In this document: positions 59,747 to 64,000 of the stretch, piece after piece
Position numbering within the stretch: the first letter of the stretch is position 1
Layout: every line of letters begins with the position of its first letter
Assembly (NCBI GenBank): GCA_016617855.1
Contig: JAECUM010003668.1
Span: 62,001 to 126,000 of the forward strand
DNA length: 64,000 nucleotides
Reading direction: 5' to 3'
Source: Megalonaias nervosa
Taxonomy: Eukaryota > Mollusca > Bivalvia > Unionida > Unionidae
The notes under the pieces: model-generated
Told to the model about the DNA's origin: nothing
What the model saw: only the letters and a program-made list of their open reading frames with translations
Databases searched by the model: none
Program-made: the position numbers and the translations under genes

Positions 59747-59992
59747 ACAGCAGCAGAGAAGCTGACAACAACATGTGTGTGTACGGGTCGCAAACGAACA
59801 CGTCTAAAATTTGAAAAAAATAGCGCAGGGTAACAAAAAAGCTAATTGGGTCTGTTTTCCCTTGTATGGGAATATTCTCGGTTAACGGTTTCGGTTTGAG
59901 ATTATTGACCTTATTTTTCAGTCTTTGTAGAACCCTTATTTTTGCAAACAGAGCCCTCGAAAAAAGTTGTAGGGTTCAGCTTCTCTGCTGCT
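59747..59992 (-). repeat. Polinton right terminal inverted repeat
   Basis: Mirror copy of 44563-44809. It starts ACAGCAGCAGAGAAGCTGAC on the inside and ends CAGCTTCTCTGCTGCT outside. Differences from the left copy include point changes and small indels, which point to age. Confidence 0.92.
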
Positions 59993-59998
59993 GGTTTA
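59992..59998. repeat. Right target-site duplication of the Polinton
   Basis: TGGTTTA, identical to 44557-44563. The first base overlaps the last base of the element, so the exact cut is ambiguous by one. Confidence 0.75.
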
Positions 59999-60285
59999 GA
60001 TAAGAGATTCCCAGCTTTTTTAAGCCTGAGTACCCCTTCTTAACTTGAAAATATTTTGCAGCCCCCAACCAACTAATAGTTATTCTTTTAGAACTATAAT
60101 GAACTCAGTAACCATTATAAATTGGTTCACATTTTACTCATCACACCAACAAATACATACATTTGAAAATTAGTAGTATATATGCAAGACATATTATTTA
60201 GTCAATCTATTGCAACCCTTTGGAATAACCCCTCCACCCCCAGGGGTCTGCTAGTCCTCAGGTTGGGAACTGCTGATTTAGGTGA
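59999..60285. mobile_element. Possible hAT-like non-autonomous element
   Basis: GATTCCCAGCTTTTTTAAGC then CTGAGTACCCC occurs at the start, and GGGGTCTGCTAGTCC then TCAGGTTGGGAACTGCTG near the end. These resemble the inverted termini of non-autonomous hAT elements (…GGTTGGGAACCACTG). The Polinton lies directly at its left edge, so it may have inserted into or beside it. The left terminus is unclear. Confidence 0.45.
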
Positions 60286-60289
60286 TGTT

Positions 60290-63200
60290 TACACAGCCAC
60301 TTAAGGTGTTTTAGGTATTCATTAATTAAATTTGATTAGTTCTGAACCTTCTTGCGAATGTGTTTTTAGTTTGGATTTAACTATTGACACCTTATTGGCT
60401 ATGTCATGTAGAGAAAATGGGAGCTAAGTGCCCTTTCTCATGACACACCAAGGCAGTGGAGCCGGACTGACCTGGGCAGGTATTGAACATGCACAGCCTT
60501 GGATTATAAGTCAGATGCATTACCATCTTGTTTCTCTGTAGCTGTTCCTGATAAGAATTTAATTGCAAATTTACATTGGGGAAAATATCACAATAAATTA
60601 TCAGTGTATTGCTTAGAAAATGTTTTTTTTTTCTTCTGAGAAATGACTTGTAAACTAATTTTGCAAAACAAGTGTAAGCTGATTAGTTGATTGCAGCTGA
60701 ATGTATTTGCCGCATTCATGGCACCGCTTCTACATAGATAGCACATACAACAATAAATATATCATTAGTACTAATAAATGCAATTGGCATGTGTCACTTC
60801 CAGTTTCCAAGAATCACTACATCCAGATGTAAATATATGGACTTAGCAAAATGAGAAAATCAGAAATATATTCAATTTATTACAACTTGCAAGTTATTTT
60901 TTAATTTACCACTGCAGAGTTTCAAGAGCAATCCACAGACTCTTCAAAAGCTAAAATTTAAGTGTTGTCTACGGGATGTAATTTTGAAAAGAAATAAGGC
61001 TGATCTACACCCAGATGTTACTGTGATGTCGTCACCTATCATATACTGTAATTGGCTTCAGACAGCTATCCAGTTTACTAGCTTGTGTTACAATGTGGAA
61101 GCCAGTTGATTCTTTTCACATTTGAATAGATGAGGGCTCATCATATTTATGATTACATTGAAATCCAATTAAAGATAAAATTCAACAATAATTTCACTTT
61201 ACAAGGCTTCTTAATTACCATTTATTTCATACAGTGCTGCTGCCATTAGGCATTTACCAACATTTTCAATGAGTTACATCTTGTCAGATATTGTGTTATT
61301 TATTAATAAAATATTTTTGTTAAAGAAAAACCTACAGATGATTTCTTTTTAAAATTTGCAATATTTCCTGATGATGATTCCAAATTTCCAGGCACTAACC
61401 ACCATTATTAACAATAAAATGAGTGATATGTCCAGTTTCATTTTGCAATTTCAGTCACTTTTTTTTAATGCTGAGCAAATAGTAGCCTATTTTTGCCTCT
61501 TTCTGTAAGAAAAGAAAAGGGGATTGACAGTTGCCTGTGTAGTATAAAAAGGTTTTTGAGTTATCTGGGTGTGCTAGGATGACAAAGCAGTTTATATGGA
61601 ACACCTGTTTTCAACATCTTCACTAGACTGGATGAGTCAATGCAGTCCAATTGGTAGGAATATTTCATGCTCGGTTAATATATTGTGTTGGCTGACTCCA
61701 CAAGCAGTGTATGGCTTCCGTAATAACTAGGTGGAAACTTTTTGGGATCTTTTTTAGAGCAGTTGAGCCAATTTTGATCAAACTATGTAGAAACATTTGT
61801 TTGGACATGCTCTGTCATAATTATACTAGAAGTGGTCCCCTAACAGTAGTGTGGCTTCAGTTGCAACCATCAAGAAAACTTATTAACAACTTCTCCAGAA
61901 TGTTTTAATCAATTTTGATGATACTTAACTGGAATCTTCTTAAGACTTACTTTAACAAAACTGTGTCTAAGGTGGCCTATTGTATCAGGTAATGTGGCAC
62001 AGTCATGTGTAATTGGAGTCTGAGATAGATCCATAAAGCCAGTAAAGACCTTGGGTCAGTCAAATTAGAGTCCAGTTAGTTACATAATACTTGCGATCTG
62101 CATGATTTATTTTATATTCTTCCACCTAAATGTCCAGTTGTTGTTGGGTCTTCATTTTTTTGATAGGTTTGTTTATGCAGAAGAGCCTCATTAATCTGGA
62201 CTCTCTTTATCTGAACACCTAATTCTCTGGAAAAATTTCAATGGAAATGCAATTTCTAAATGTTAGTTTGTTCCATTAATCCAGAAATCTGCGTTCCAGA
62301 TCTGGAAATCCAAATCAGGGACCAAAATGTAATATTACTATAAAACTTGCCTTTATATTCCAGAAATAATCTGTCTAAAAGTAAGAAAATTCAAAGAATC
62401 ATATATTAGAATACAGTCAGTCAGATAACGCATATTCACCTACACAGATCTGGAGGTGTGTCAATTTATTTGTCTCTGATTGGCCAAATTCTAGTGGCAT
62501 GTCAGTACTAGTGACACGTTAAAGTTTTAAATTGATCAGGTAACCGTATGTGTGGAAAAATAGCATGACTGTATTGTAATCAGAAATTGTATAAGCAATG
62601 TCTGTTTATTCTACACACTGACAGGGGTGTTTATAATTAATTAAACACTGGGTGGGGAGAAAAGTACATAAGCACCAGTATGATAGACTGGTACACAGAG
62701 TATAGTTTTTCAGTGTATAAAGCAATGCAGGTAACAAGAAGCCATTTAGTTTGACTAAATAGGTGGAAAATGCTGTCAGAGATGAAGATAAAGATTAATC
62801 AGGAACAAAACTAATGTTTAAGATTATTGTTTTTAGTGAGAAATGTTGAAGGAGTTCAAAGTTCTGGAATGAGAGGAATGGATATAGCATTTATTCTCAT
62901 TGGACCATCATTGTTGTGACTGTGTACATGTGTGCATTTCTCCTAAAGTCTATTTCTTCATAAGCCAATTAGTTATCCCTTCTTGTTTTCTTACACTTTC
63001 TCTTACCAAATTAAAATTAATGACTTAAGACCTTGAAAACACAAAAGTTCAGTTATTTTTAGGAGATAAATGAATTTCATTTTGATTTTATAGCAGGTAA
63101 CAGCAAATGTTGAAATTCTTTTATAAAATGGCCATTTTGAATGCCATTGTGGGTAATTTTATAAATTGGCCATTTTGCAAGCCATTGTGGGTAATTTTAT

Positions 63201-64000
63201 GCAAGTGATTGTGGATAAAACTGATACAGTGTTATAATTTTATGAGTTTACTCCATTTAGTAATCAGAACATTGTACAAATGATAACCTATTCCTGGTCA
63301 TACCCAAAATACCTAGAAGAAAATTACCTATAAATGACTTTTACGGAGGGCATCAATTCGTACTGGAATTTCTATTGTGTAGGCTGCTATCTGCTAAAAT
63401 TCTTACTTATAACTGAACTGAAAATTCATTTGCTTGCTCAGAATAATTGAAATCTCAGGTTGTCAAGGTTTGTATTTATTGCTTTAATTTGGTGTAGTTG
63501 TTTTATTTAGAAAACTGGAATGATATACCTATTCAACAATGTAAAGATAGACTTTAGTAACAACCAGTAGAATTGTACAGAAATTTGCTGTTTCTAGCAA
63601 ATATGTTATCCATTCCAGATGAGTTGCCTAGATTCTAAAACACTGACAGTGGAATTTCTTATAAGCATGTTCATGGGTTACCATTTCTGCCAGCTATATT
63701 GGAAATCTGTTGTCAGATTCTTTATGGAATTTTTTATATGATATTTTCTACTTGAATTATATTCACTATGGTTTCCCAAGCAATGATGTGGCTTCTATAG
63801 CAACTAGGTGGAAAAACATTTTTTATTTCTTTTGATATGTCTCTTTGTTTATTTTTCTTAGGACAGGATGTCATTCTAATTCATTATTGTTATATATCAT
63901 TGTGGAAGCTTTGCATAGTGATTAATTCAGCATCCTCATATCTCATCCACATCTTATTGGAAGTATCACTCAGGATTGGGCTTGATGTGCAAGCCATTGT
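60290..64000. other. Gene-free host intron, right flank
   Basis: No further A2M-like exon was found. At 62180-62320 text like AGCCTCATTAATCTGGACTC and TTAATCCAGAAATC suggests a decayed Tc1/pogo-type MITE. A 38-bp imperfect tandem duplication (GGCCATTTTGAATGCCATTG) lies at about 63120-63200. Phrases with AACTAGGTGGAAA recur at 61727 and 63803, hinting at an interspersed repeat. Confidence 0.4.

Larger units (their letters stand above)
44563..59992. mobile_element. Polinton/Maverick (adintovirus-like) element, full length but decayed
   Basis: About 15.4 kb bounded by inverted repeats of about 246 bp starting AG(C)AGCAG and by a TGGTTTA duplication. It holds the full Polinton gene set: packaging ATPase, retroviral-type integrase, family B polymerase, adenain-like protease and double-jelly-roll capsid protein, plus phospholipase A2, fibre-like and core proteins. 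These elements copy themselves with a protein-primed polymerase, insert with the integrase and may form virions. Replication-type genes lie in the left half and virion genes in the right half, on the minus strand. In-frame stops and shifts occur in almost all genes, so this copy is very probably non-functional unless some breaks are assembly errors. Confidence 0.93.

Noticed and set aside
44563..59992. Bacterial or viral contamination in the assembly
   Set aside because: Terminal repeats, a target duplication and host intron DNA on both sides show a true insertion.

Overview
The window looks like nuclear DNA of a lophotrochozoan invertebrate, most likely a mollusc. This is inferred from long AT-rich introns, many minisatellites, tRNA-derived SINEs, DIRS-type retroelements and a Polinton/Maverick. 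No marker here fixes the species.

The host gene is on the + strand. Seven exons (2869-2962, 4696-4775, 4940-4990, 12958-13027, 31013-31184, 40699-40927, 43774-43923) have GT/AG borders and matching phases. From exon 4 on they read as an alpha-2-macroglobulin/thioester-protein (TEP/CD109-like) segment: the end of the bait region, the start of the A2M domain, and the stretch that follows it. Exons for the N-terminal MG domains and the thioester and receptor domains would lie outside the window. The introns are 0.16 to 18 kb long, and the last one exceeds 20 kb.

The first 44 kb of intron is filled with repeats. There is a degraded DIRS-like retroelement on the - strand (about 7.1-10.8 kb, in the order gag, RT, RNase H, tyrosine recombinase). 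Further DIRS pieces lie at 17.2, 20.5-22.3, 22.7-24.7, 34.2 and 39.0 kb. There are also SINE copies at 1.4, 27.0 and 30.5 kb, hAT-like ends at 5.55 and 20.35 kb, a MITE at 5.7 kb, a three-copy dispersed family (6.2, 13.4, 25.3 kb) and more than a dozen minisatellites.

The main feature is a complete-length Polinton/Maverick (adintovirus-like) of about 15.4 kb at 44563-59992. It sits in the host intron after exon 7, with terminal inverted repeats of about 246 bp and a flanking TGGTTTA duplication. It carries an FtsK/A32-type packaging ATPase, a zinc-ribbon plus phospholipase A2 protein, a retroviral-type integrase, a family B DNA polymerase that reads into an SF1 helicase and then an HNH-type zinc motif, a small Cys-rich protein, an HNH/NUMOD endonuclease relic, AT-rich arrays, an unknown ORF, and a - strand virion block. 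The virion block holds unknown structural proteins, a two-helix membrane protein, a fibre-like protein, an adenain-like protease, core proteins and the double-jelly-roll major capsid protein.

Almost every Polinton gene is interrupted by in-frame stops (about 11 TGA, 4 TAA) or single-base frameshifts. This copy is therefore most simply a decaying endogenous element, although the strong excess of TGA is notable.
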